From Musa acuminata AAA Group (taxonomy: Eukaryota; Streptophyta; Magnoliopsida; Zingiberales; Musaceae), in NCBI RefSeq assembly GCF_036884655.1, contig NC_088340.1:7633501-7697500 (forward strand): a DNA stretch of 64,000 nucleotides. The letters run 5' to 3'. The first letter of the stretch is position 1; each line of letters begins with the position of its first letter. This document shows, piece after piece, positions 48,368-60,073 of this stretch. The notes under the pieces are model-generated. The model was not told where the DNA came from, did no database searches, and was given only the letters and a program-made list of their open reading frames with translations. A program made the position numbers and the translations under genes.

Positions 48368-49894
48368 GGGACCTTAAATTAAGGCAAATGGTCTTCTGTA
48401 AATACGGTATATCAACAAGCATCCCTCTTAGGAATTCATCTATTTAGCATGCAAATTCTTTTCTTTGTGTACCATTTAAAGGAAGTGTGTTGTTGTTTTC
48501 CTCTTTGTTCCAGGAACCAGTGTCGATGGATGTTATGCTGAACCAGGGATTTCCTTTATCATGATTTAGTAAACCTTCTGAGTTATGCTACTATGTTTAG
48601 GTATTATCATCGGTAGTCTCTATTCTGTTGCCATGTGAAGTGTTCCTGTCTAGAGTCTGGGTTGTCTATGTCGGACATGTTATGGGTATGACGAAATCTA
48701 TTGAAATACTGGTTTGGCTCTATGTTCACCTGTTGTTGCCATAGAAGATGCCCTGGACATAATGATTAATGTGCTTAAGCTTATGCTGCGATCCCTCTTG
48801 TGGGTTATTCACTGGGGTTGAGATTAATTTTTCAGATTCAAGTGTCATGGAGGAGGCTGCTGCAAAGCTGAATGTTGACTAGGAATCTGAGCTTTTAAAG
48901 AGTATTGATTTAGTTAAAGCTGATGCTAATACTTGAGATTTCTCTCCTGTATGGAGGAGATGTTTATTCTGACTTATATTGTAGAATTCTTTGAATTTCA
49001 TGATCATTCAATTATTTTGTTAGTTTTGATGAATGAAACTACAGCAAACAACATTTTCTCAAGACAACTGGACTCAATATCCACATGAATACCAGGGTCA
49101 ACATATATAGCTAAATTTCATTCTTTTACTATGATGAATACCTGTCCATAATCTTGGAATAGATGATGATGACACCATAGTGCATTGGTGCTGCATTTAA
49201 CATTGTGTTTCCTCATTAACTAATACATGTGAGAGTTTCCAGATTCTCAAGTTGATGGAGTGGGGACCTTCTGTGGTCTTATCTTATGAGGCAAGGAAGA
49301 TAAGATAAAAATATGTTTTTGTCGCTTGTGGTCCAAGATTCATTTCACCTACATTTTTATGGGATCCACATGGAATTTATTATGGAGTGATGCAAGACCT
49401 TTCACGGTCCCAAGTTGATCCCCAACCTTATCTCATCTGGCAGTGATGCAGTATTTTATGCAGGCTCAACTGGGCATCAGACACTCTTCAAGCATTTTCC
49501 TCTGCTGCTGTGTGTGATTTTTATGATGTATATTTTCCTTTCTTTTACTGCTTGATCTAATCGAGAGCAGTGCTTCCCTTACCTCTCTTGCTGCTTGTTT
49601 TTGTTCCAATCATGTGGTTGTCTGTCTTATAATAATATTGCTGGAAGACTGAAGCACTGATACAGCAGTCAATTCTGAAGCAGTAAAAGATCAATGAAAA
49701 ATATTGAGTAAAATTTTCTGGAATCAGAGCCTAATTTTTGTTTTCTTTTCCAAAAGAAACGTATGTAAAAATGTCATAGCTCTACCAAAAGACTTGGAGA
49801 ATTACATAAATTCTTAAGGGAATTGATCCACCCATATAAAATTCATCTTTAAAACAATGAAAAATTGTGCAACAATAATAATAGCTATTTGATG

Positions 49895-50095
49895 ACTGCA
49901 ATAGTTTGGTGGAGTTTGGCGAGTCAGTCAGTATAATTGACTCAGTATCAATTTGCAGTTTAGTATGACCCTCTGTTATAGCAAACAACAACCCCTCTTC
50001 TAAAGCCTTGGCTTCACATTGCAATGGTGTTTAGTCCACCAGCCATTGTGGTCTTTGAGAAGAAACCCAGTTCATCCATCCTGAAAAGAAGAACC
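49895..50095 (-). pseudogene. RNase H-like (RVT_3 type) fragment, frameshifted
   Basis: Minus-strand translation gives GFLLKDHNGWWTKHHCN in one frame and CEAKALEEGLLFAITEGH, then TKLQIDTESIILTDS, in the next. Together these resemble the RNase H-like domain found in plant LINEs and reverse-transcriptase-derived proteins. The frame change and an early stop mark it as a relic. Confidence 0.4.
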
Positions 50096-52650
50096 ACCAT
50101 CAGTGTTCTGCTATTTGAGCTGAAGAAGTCTGCTATGTATCATACCTTCATATATAGGTTTCAATCTTATGAATAATAGAGTCATGCATCCAAGTGATAC
50201 TGAAATGGTATGAAAGTTAAAAGATTATGATGTTTAATAAGGGCCATTTGAAAATTAGAAAAAGAAATATTGAATCAGAATGACCAATATTATCAAGTTT
50301 TGACTAAGATCAATAATCTCTTTCTGAAGTTATTTAAATTAAACTTCTAGAACACCTAAATTATTCTTATTCCAATAAGAAAAAGACTCTTACCAGCTTT
50401 ATAGAGATTAGAGTGGAAGGCAGTAAGTGGATCAATACTAGTATCAGCATTATTCCAAATAGAAGCAGCTAAATTATTAGTTTTTGTATAATGAGTGTCA
50501 AAATTTTGGAACCTAAAAAGTTTGTTCCAAAAGAAAAAGTATGACATATTAAATTAATTTTATACAAATGAGTTACCATAACAGTTAATCCATAACTGTG
50601 TATGTTGTATGTAGAACCAAAGAAACCCAAATAAATAATAAGATTACAATTTTCAATTAAAAATTTATCATATGCTCTTCTACTTCAAGCGATTAAATAA
50701 CCCAAATAAATAAGATTTCATGAGGTGGACAACCAAACTTGTACTAGTCCTATCTATATGTTGAACCATTCCAATCTACAGATTTTAGAGAGAGAGAGAG
50801 AGAGAGAGTGTGAGGAATCTTGAAGAACCAAAATCCTTGTATGATCCAGATGTACTGAACTGACTGAACCATAGATTGTTTTATCTGAAAGACTACTACC
50901 ACAAGAAAAGCCTCATGTGCTACATACATACTACAGACTTCCCAGTTTCCATAGCCCAAAAATGTGTGCAAACATTCTATGTGACACACAATGAACTTGA
51001 AAATCCTAACACATCAGTTTTATACATTAACCATATACAGTACAGATTACCCCCCTGCATAGATGGATATCATTGATGTAATAAAAAGAAGCTTCTCATG
51101 AAATTTCCAATGTTCTTCTACTGGTGTTGCAAGGTGAGTTTTGGGCTACTTCTGGATGTGTTTATCTTCCAAAGTTGATCTGTCACTGCAACAAATATTC
51201 ATACATGGTCACAAAACTTCATTGAAACTCCTAACCTTGTTTCTTGACTCACCATGATGATGAGATGGGAAGTTGGTGATTATGCCTTATTTTGCATAAA
51301 ACAAAAAAGAAATCATCAAATAAGTCACAATGGTTTTGAGTTTTAAGTCCATATCCAAATGATTGACATTATAATTAGTATGCTTTGCTTGATCACTAAG
51401 CAGTTTTTGGATTTGCCAAAAGTCAAGCGGAAGGCTAATAAACTGTTGGGTGATGAATCAATCATATGGCAGACTGTCACTGACACAAAAGTCTCAGTTT
51501 CAGCTCCACAACAAAGCTTCGAGATACAGTCTGCACTGCTTCTTTAGAACTTGGCAGTAGCAGAGTTCTTGGAAATGTTTCAATTGAAGTTTACTGCAGA
51601 CCACAACATATTAATGTGTATGCAACATCCAAATACTCGGTTATTGGAGAATACATTTAAGGGTTTATGTTTTTAGTCAGTAATCAGCTCTTATACTCCA
51701 TAATATATAACCATCATTGTCTTTGCAGCAAAATTTAGATGTAAAGCTTCTTCTTGTGTTCTTCATATGACAGTTGCAGAAAGATTGACAAATGCCAAGT
51801 GTGATGGAAGTGAAATGATTCATTCAGTTGAGTACAAATCCATGAAGAAAGGTGAAGTTGCAGAGGAAGTTTGGATTCTACAGTACTATAAGACATGCAA
51901 AGTGATCGAAATGGCAAAAAATTTGTTTCTTCCCTTTGAATGCTTAGGTTTTCCTCGATTGCAGGATTACAGGAAGCTTACTAGTGGCATTACACACAAG
52001 CAGAGTGCCAGGAACAACTAAGAACAAAGGTGGTGAGGCATGAAGCATACATTTTGATTACACAACTCACAGTTTCCATGATGAAGGACAGACTTTGATA
52101 AGACAAGCGATCAAACCATCCCAACTCCATATCTTGAATGCTCTTCTACTTCACAAAATGGCGACAACTTTAATCATTTGCAGAATCGCAGTTGGGAAGT
52201 TACTCATCAGATTTAACCAGCAGCAGTTGAGGTAGAAAACTTATGTACAAATTGCCAAAAATCAGAAAAGAGAAAGCCTTCCAGAAATTTTGGAGGCAGA
52301 ATATGTTCCAAGCAGAATTTTTAATTTTGCCCTAATTGGTATGATTCAAAAATTTGACAATCTTAGTCCGATCCGATCCACTTAAAAGTTAAAACGCCAT
52401 TCTAAACTCTGTATTTTCCTTCACCGCCTTCTCTTTTGTTTCTTTTTCTTTTTCCTTTCTTCCTCTTTCTTTGCCGTCACCGACTGCTTCCTTGTGCTCT
52501 CTATAAGTCCAATACTCAAAGTTGAAAACCTTGTTCAACACATGCACAATAATTTTAGGAGCTACCACAGATAAACTAGGGATGAATGTAAAACTGTGAC
52601 CACAATTATAGAGCAGGTAATTGATGCACAAAAGGTGAAGCCAAGTTAAC

Positions 52651-53060
52651 CTCCAAATGCAAATAGGTACAATGCACTTGAATTGCTGGAAGATATAGAC
52701 AACATACCATGTATTGATGACATTACAGTGCAGAACGCCTAACCATACCAACTATACCTGGCCAGTATTTATCGTCCTCGATGAGGTGTTGAGGTCAAAT
52801 GTCTGATAGAGATGAGATGTGTACACAACAAATCACAAATTTAACTCCAAATGCAAATATGTACAACGTATTTGAATTGCAATTTATGGAAGATATATAC
52901 AGCATACCATGTATTGATGACATTACAGTGCAAAACCCAAAACCGTACCAACTATATCTGGCCAGTATTTATCGCCCTATGCATCATCCTTGATGACCAA
53001 GTGTTCATTAGGGTTTCAAATGTCTGATAGAGATGATGTGTGTGCACAACAAATTGCACA
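52651..53060. repeat. 194-bp tandem duplication
   Basis: Copy 1 begins at 52651 and copy 2 at 52845, both with CTCCAAATGCAAATA. They share CATACCATGTATTGATGACA, CTGGCCAGTATTTATCG and AATGTCTGATAGAGATGA. Copy 2 has small insertions and ends just before the FYVE/SYLF stop codon, so both copies probably lie in that gene's 3' UTR or just beyond. Confidence 0.8.
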
Positions 53061-53065
53061 AAATG

Positions 53066-56000
53066 TTAACATTGTAACGTCGAACAAAGGTCATCCAGAG
53101 CAGCATACAAAGGCAGAGCGGCTTTCGGTTGCTCTACAGTCCCCACAAGTATGTCAGTAGTAGTCAGATAAGGATCACCATAGAAGCGTGTATTAGCATC
53201 CTGACGGGTCACAACTAGGTTTCCTTCAAGCGACACTCCGACAAAAGCACCTGCATTGCAGTCAATATAAAGAAATTTATTATTTCTGTTTAACATCACG
53301 CAGAAGATACAGATGGAGTATATAGCAGCAAAAGAATAATCCAATGGCACTAATAAAGCTGAAAAGTGGATAACAATTAGCGAATCAACTCACTACCTTC
53401 TGAAGACGTAAGAAATTTTTTTGTATCTATTCTAGTCAAATACAAATGAAATTGTTTGTAATACTCTTTGAACAACTCTCTGCTGATTTAGATCAGAAGA
53501 CTTGCATACAATTAAAGAGAGCATCACCACTGAACTAAGAAGAAAATAAACCGATCTCTGTAAAGTGAAAGGCCTCTGTTAACAAAGAAGAGATACAAAG
53601 TGGCGTTTAACTATGCATAGCTAGACTATGATACTCATGAGACCATTATTGTTCTATCTACCAAATTTATGACGGAATAGAAGGGATTACATACATGTCA
53701 GTAGAAAAGAGAGTACAACGCACAATGATCCAACCAATGCGAGGTCTGAGGAGGGTGAATACATGCAATCTTACTCTTGCAAATAGAGAGATCATTTGGT
53801 ATCTCGAACCTTGATCATCGAGATTGCAAATAAGAATCCTTATCATGCACCAAGGCTCCCCTAGCCTCTTACAGAAGCATGTCTATGAGGAGTTAAAAGT
53901 TGCCAAATCACTTATCACAAGAATAGATAAAAGATGGGTTATCTTGCCCCAGCCCATCACATAACTGCTTTTCCCTTCTTTTGAGAACATAACTTCAATA
54001 ACACATTTCAAAGAATCAATAATAACCTTTGGTAATGAAGACTAGCATATCCTTAATTGTACTACATAGTTACTGCATATTTGTCCATAAACCAAATCCT
54101 AATATTTTACTAGCTAGTTTTAATTCTAAAATTGAGACAACTCCAAGGTTGCTTGAGTGTTATGTTTTTTATATATATTTTCTTTCAGAGCAACCAGAAA
54201 CCTAGGAGACTCGAGCAGAAAGCCGTGATTGGAGAATTAGAAGATTTATTAGTTTGTTTCCGTTCTGTACAAAAACTTAGAACTTTTTATTTGGTCCTTA
54301 GGAAATTGAAGGACATTATAAAGACTAATTCGGCGACAATTTGGATAAAAAATTAAATGCCTATTTGCTCGTTTATTTTTTAAACTCCATTTTGTTGGAA
54401 AGAAAGCTGGTTGACCATGTCCATTGTGGCATGGTCACGAGATTTAGGTCACATCAGGTAATGATTATAAATATACATAACAGTCTTTAGCTAGTTGGCC
54501 ATGCCTGAAAAGGTTGATCTTTCATAAATAACATAAAATCCCATAATTCTGCTGCCCTTTTTATATATACAATTTTAAATTCCAAATGCAGGACTGAAAC
54601 AATAACAAGTTTAAGCTTACCAACTTCATTAAGAAAAACCCTAAACATCCAAAATGGTATTAAAAAATCTAAAACAGTTCAATGATTATACATACAGGAC
54701 ACTACTTGACATGCACAATGCATTAGTATAAGCTTGAAAATTGATTTTTTTAAGATAATTACCTTTGCTACAGCTGTAAGTATAACACATTCCTGATCCT
54801 TTATCTCCAGCTCGAAGATCTGCTTCTAAGACTCTTCCAACAGGTCCTGCTGCAGCACTCAGTCCTGCCCCAAGGGAGAAATGCATACGGCTGCAGAATG
54901 TCTTCACTGCTTTAGAACCATGAAGCACTATGATGTAGTCCATCAGCTCTCCTCCGATCTAGGGTGATAGAGGCAGAAGAGGGACCAAATAAGGCAAATA
55001 ATTTATCTTTAAAGACACAGAAGCAAAGTTCCAGAAGTTCGGCTAAGTTGGGTTGTGGAATTGTCAAACTCTAGTAAAGCTAAAATCTAACAAGAAAATT
55101 TTGAGTATTCAGATTGCTAGAGAAGCTGACCATATTAAAAGATTCTTAAATTAACTTAAATATGTACAATTCATATATTATAAGTTACCAAATTTGACTG
55201 ACAAAATTCTAAAATCAGATTGGTCAAGCACATCTTGGATTCCATACTAAGCAGGACCATATACCTAGAGCCACTCTCCACTACATACTAACCAGGACCA
55301 TATACCTGGAGGTGCCAACATGTTGGTGCATCTTCTAGTAACATCTGTGATCTTACTTGCAATTCTCTGACAAAAGGCATCACTCATGACTCAACCATGC
55401 AGAAAACTGATAATTGCATACTCCAAGTTGACGGTTTTGCTAGCTAAATGCTCTACAGCTCTAATTATGAGAAGAAAGAACCAAGAAGATAACTATAGTT
55501 TTTGAGTTTGTACCTGTGCTCCCCATCCTAGACCAACAGAGAGTATGGATGATGGTGCAGACCATGATCCGTCTGACCTTTTTGCAACAACCAAGCCTGT
55601 ACCTAGTTTGTAAGTTAGAAATGCACCAACTTTGGCAACTGTCAGAATAGCAAGCCCTTTTGCTCCCCTCAAGACTGCCAAAGGAATAGATCTTTCAGGA
55701 TTTAATCTGGCAACCTGCAAAGGAATCATAACCATAGATGGTTATTGTTGAAGCCTCAGTAAAAAATTGATTCTATGAAAAAATAAACAGATCACGATAA
55801 TAGGTGGGAGCAAAATGTATCACCTGGCTATAATTGTTCAAAGTATTCGCTGCCTTGTATATCTCGTGTTCCATTGATAAGCCCACAGGAAGGTTTAACC
55901 ACCCTCTAGAACATGTCCAGTCCATAACATCATGCTTTGCTGATTGCATAGCATTACTAATTGAGTTGATCAATAATCCCTGCAAAGGATCAAGCTTATC

Positions 56001-56663
56001 ATAGCATGCATCACACACCCTTTGAGGATCCCGCTCTCGAAACTTGACTGGTAACAAGCATCTTCCTTTCGAGCATGCTCTACAAAAGATACCCCCACAA
56101 AATCGACAATGATGTCTTCCACGAGTAAGGGCTGTGAAAGGTGAAGCACACTGCATACAAGCAGCAGTGCAACTATCTGGCAGCCATTCTGGAGGATCTG
56201 CTTCCAGAACTGCCCGATAAGCATTATAGTTGATAGCTTCTGCCTCAAGAAAAGGTGGTGCACTTGGTATGTAGACAGATGGATGAAGGAAACCGCCTCC
56301 ACTGTCTTCAGAGCCCAAAAATAATGAACTTGAGGTAGGACTTTGTAGCGGTTGAATGCCATTGCTTTCTTTGTTCCTGCCAGTGAGAATAGCCACTATG
56401 CCACCGAGCACATTTTTCAAGTTCACATCAATTTGTGCTCTGGACTGTTCCAAATGGCCATGATCGTCACCTGAATCATATTCATCTGACAATCTGGAGA
56501 CAGTTGAAAACTTACATGGAACTTGCTTTGAGCATCTTGGTGTTGAAGTGCAAGTCTTGTCAGGAGCAGGCCAGAGATCATTTTCAAAGTCTTCTATAAA
56601 ATAGTCTTCATGGTCGTTTTTAGAGACTGAAGCATATGTATGAATACCTCTTGATGTCTCCAT
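53066..56663 (-). CDS. CFS1: FYVE and SYLF domain endosomal protein (CFS1-like)
   Basis: The protein resembles Arabidopsis CFS1, a PI3P- and actin-binding endosomal/autophagosomal factor that contacts ESCRT-I. Exons on the minus strand: 55824-56663, 55514-55714, 54763-54958, 53066-53250, joining in phases 0, 0 and 1, giving 473 residues. The FYVE zinc finger at about 160-224 has all signature parts: WLPD (W160-D163), GRHHCR (182-187), RVC, and eight Cys ligands at 169, 172, 186, 189, 194, 197, 217 and 220. A PSAPP motif (133-137), known in CFS1 as the site that binds VPS23, is present. The SYLF (DUF500) lipid-binding domain fills about 265-473 (VLRGAKGLAILTVAKVG, GGELMDYIIVL, GAFVGVSLEGN). 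A 5' leader exon near 59.6 kb is likely, separated by a ~2.9-kb intron. Confidence 0.93.
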
Positions 56664-57088
56664 TCATTTACTGAAAATCCTGAGGTTACAGATATAAAGA
56701 GCTTTTCCTATAAATCATTAGTTTGTTAAGAATATACCCAGAGCCTCTACAAAATGAATAACATGTACCATATAAGAATAAAACACTCCACTGGAATGGG
56801 AACATAACAATATTTGAACTTCTCATAAACGAAACAGAATACCAAATCTTAAGAACATTCCACTGAAATGGGAATATAATAATACTTTTACTTCTTGTAA
56901 AGGAAACAGATTACCAAATCATAAGTTAAAAGCAACATATTTTTCAAATTCAAGCAAGCAAGATCTACATCAGCATGAGCACACAATCAAAGCTTAAATT
57001 ATTTCGTATGGTAAAATAATATGGCATCAATTTAATTTTTATTAAATAAAAACTTATATTATTTCATATGGTAAAATCATATGGCATC

Positions 57089-57656
57089 ATGGTTCTACAT
57101 ATTGCAGCGAACCCATATATACCACTCGGTACATATACTGGCCCACCATGGTTCTACATATCAGGCAGAGTGGTATATACTACTTGGTACATATACTGGT
57201 CCACCATAGTTCTATGTATCATGTGGGCAAAATATACCATACTCAGTACATATACCATTGCGCTAGGTTACCAACACGCAAACCACCATGAACCAGGAGA
57301 TCCACTTCCAAAACAAAGCTTACCATCCGGTTCTGCCACGTGTCCATCGCCTTCAATTCTTGCCCCATACCCCTCGCATGTTGCTCCCTACCAAAAACCT
57401 GCTACTCATCTTTTTCTTCCTTCCCTTCTCATCCTCATCCTCATCCTCCTCTTCTTCCTCCATTGCCACCTCCCCTCCCCTATTTCTTCACCGCAACCTC
57501 TCTTCCCTGTCTTCTCCGCAGCAGACTCCCCTCCTGTTCTTCTCCTTTTTACCATTGTATGCTCTGACATACCATGTGTCAACATGCCAAAATGGAACAA
57601 ACCCGTATGGGTCCACCAATGGATTGACACAGGTCCAGTACCCAAAATTAAAATCG
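57089..57656. repeat. Dispersed repeat with three 59-bp tandem units
   Basis: Units start at 57089, 57148 and 57206 with ATGGTTCTACATAT-like sequence and a GGTACATATACTGG-type segment. A CT-rich tract and an end reading CCAGTACCCAAAATTAA follow. That end recurs at about 3868-3884, and both places also share ACCATGTGTCA, so the two are probably copies of one repeat family. It lies in the CFS1-like 5' intron. Confidence 0.55.
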
Positions 57657-58419
57657 TTACGTGACATGATACAAAAAAAGAAAATCTGACAATAGCTTCA
57701 ATTTCTGATTCAGTGACCTAAAATTGATTTTCAACCTAAAAGTTAAACTCAAACGGTCAAGGAGTTGGAGAATTCTCCTAATGGCATAAGAACAATAGGT
57801 TTACTTTCAGCACAAGAATTCCAAAGTTCAATGGCTAACCATTGGCCAATGGGTTACAAATTTCAATTGCTACACCAAGGATTGTTCTTAGCTAGCAGAT
57901 CTCATCAACAAAAAGAAGAATCTCATTCAGGAAGGACTAATTCCAAACAACGATCATTTTGTTGCTCAAGCATAGAGATCATAACATATAGTGAAACCTT
58001 CCCACAAAATGTTTTAAAACAAGGTTCTATGGTGTAGAAAATGGAACCCCTACTGAAAAAATCATAGAAAGGCACTACAGAATCCATCTATACGTGTCTG
58101 TGCATCTGATGTACTTTCATCCATCATATATTTCAACCGAAACAAGGAAATCACTTGTTAATATTCAAAAGACATGTTTCACCAAAGAATAAAGCAAAGT
58201 CCATTTGACTAATCAGCCTCCTACATCCTCATGCGAGAAAACAAATAAATTTGATAATCAAAGAAGCATTCGACAAGAACCATGAAACCTAACAATTTCT
58301 TAGCCTGAAATTCATTAGAAGCCTTAATAAGAAGGAAGAACGCTAACAAAACCATGACAAAATTGTCACAATAGGAAGCACAGAATGAAATAAACTCACC
58401 TCTCCTAAAGGAGCACAAC

Positions 58420-59560
58420 CTAAACAAAGAACAATAGGGGAAAAATTATCAAAATCAACAACTTCTCAACCCTAAACTCAAAAAAAGCCCTGAAACTTGC
58501 CCAAGAACATCATAACAAAGAATAGCAACAAGGTCAGGGCCAAAAGAAAGAATCACAGGGGAAAACTTCCACAAGAACAACAGAACAAAGAAGTGCAACC
58601 AGATCATGACCTAAACAACGAATCGTAGGATAATTTAATAAAAATAAACAAATTCTCAACCCTATATTCACAGAGAAAAAAACCTGAAAACTTGGGAAAA
58701 ACATCACAATAAAGAAATGCAACCAAATCACGACCTAAACAAATAATCCTGGGAAAAAATTATACAAATCAACAAGTTATCAACCTAAATTCACCAAAAA
58801 AATGAAAAGATGGGAACAGACATCATGATAAAGAAAAGAAACCAGGTCAGGACCCATGCAAAGAATCATAGGGAAGAAATTATAAGAATTCTCAATCCTA
58901 AACTCACATAAAGCCCCAAAAAATTGGACTCGCATCAAAGAAGCGCAACCAATATCACGACCAAAACAAAGAAACATACGAAAAAGAACGGTAAAATTCA
59001 ACAATTTCTCAAACCTAAATTCACAAAAAAAGAAACCTGAAAACTTGGGAGAGAACATTACAACAAAGAAATGCAACCAAATCGTGATCTAAACAAAGAA
59101 TCCTAGGAAAAAATTATAAAAATCAACAAGTTATCAACCTAAATTCACAAAAAAAAAAAGAGAAAGAAAACCTGAAAACATGGGAAAGAAAATCACGAAA
59201 AAGAAATGCAGCCAAGTCACCAAACAAAGAATCATAGTAAAGAAATAATAAAAATCGACAATTCTCAACCATAGATTCACAAAATCCCCAAGGGCTCACA
59301 CCAAAGAAGCAGCAACCAAGTCACTACCAAAACAAAGAATCATAGGAAAAAAGAATGACAAAAACCACCAAATTCTCAACACTAGTTCCACAAAAAGCCC
59401 AGGAAATTTGAACAAGAACAGAACCACAAGAGAGAGACACCAAATCACTACCAAAACAAAGAATCCTGAGGGAAAAATTGTAAAATTCAATGTATTGTGA
59501 ACCCTAAATTCACAGAAATTCCCTAAAGCTTGGGCAAGAACATCATAACAATCAGGCACA
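58420..59560. repeat. Minisatellite, about ten units of 105-134 bp
   Basis: A motif like GACCTAAACAAAGAATCCTAGG recurs at about 58420, 58538, 58609, 58732, 58851, 58961, 59085, 59219, 59324 and 59450. Each is followed by AATTATAAAAATCAACAA-type, CTCAACCCTAAATTCACA-type and AAGAAATGCAACCAAATCA-type segments. Units are diverged and one is shortened. It lies in the inferred 5' intron of the CFS1-like gene. Confidence 0.8.
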
Positions 59561-59623
59561 AGAAATCACAATTAAACAATTAAGAAATAGGAAACAACCG
59601 ATGAGATTATCAAGAATTTTCAC

Positions 59624-60073
59624 CTCCACATGCCTCGACCGAAGAAATCCTAAGAGCACGAACGAGAACGCGTAAGATGGGATTCGAGGAAGGGAGAGCC
59701 ATTTTTATTGGATGCGGATGAAGGCCCGAAGACATATTGGATTCTATCCGCCCGAAGACATATTGGATTCGGGTCTTACCCGCACCGCAACCCCGCCTCT
59801 TCTTTGCCTGCGACCTTACTAGGGCAGGGGGAGCCTCTCCAGTTCCCGCGGCGGAGGGTAGTGACGGATGTGGCGAACGGCAGGCAACCTTCTCTGGTGC
59901 CAAATTTAGTAAGTGATTCAGTTTCTTGGAAATTAGTTGAAGAATTTAACGGGAAAAGAGATGAATTTGGATGACGGTGAATGGCAGTAGAGAGTAGAGA
60001 GTGGCAATTTTTGTGGGCAACCTTTTGACCTCTCTTCTTTTATCTGCGTCTAGGGCAAAGTTCTTGTGTTTGG
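59624..60073. promoter_or_regulatory. Divergent promoter between CFS1-like and SPC24-like genes
   Basis: On the minus strand a good donor (GTGGAG/gtgaaa at 59623-59624) marks the end of a likely CFS1-like leader exon reaching to about 59700. On the plus strand the SPC24-like ATG is at 60074. The interval includes a GC-rich patch and an exact 21-bp duplication (59724-59744 and 59750-59770). The positions of the transcription starts are inferred. Confidence 0.45.

Larger units (their letters stand above)
48368..53065. other. Spacer between ERF-VII and FYVE/SYLF genes
   Basis: Holds the ERF 3' UTR, a broken RNase H-like fragment near 49.9-50.1 kb, a GA run (50789-50808), unremarkable AT-rich DNA, and a 194-bp tandem duplication next to the FYVE/SYLF stop codon. 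Short plus-strand frames at 51359-51547 and 51767-52021 have no recognisable motif. Confidence 0.5.
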
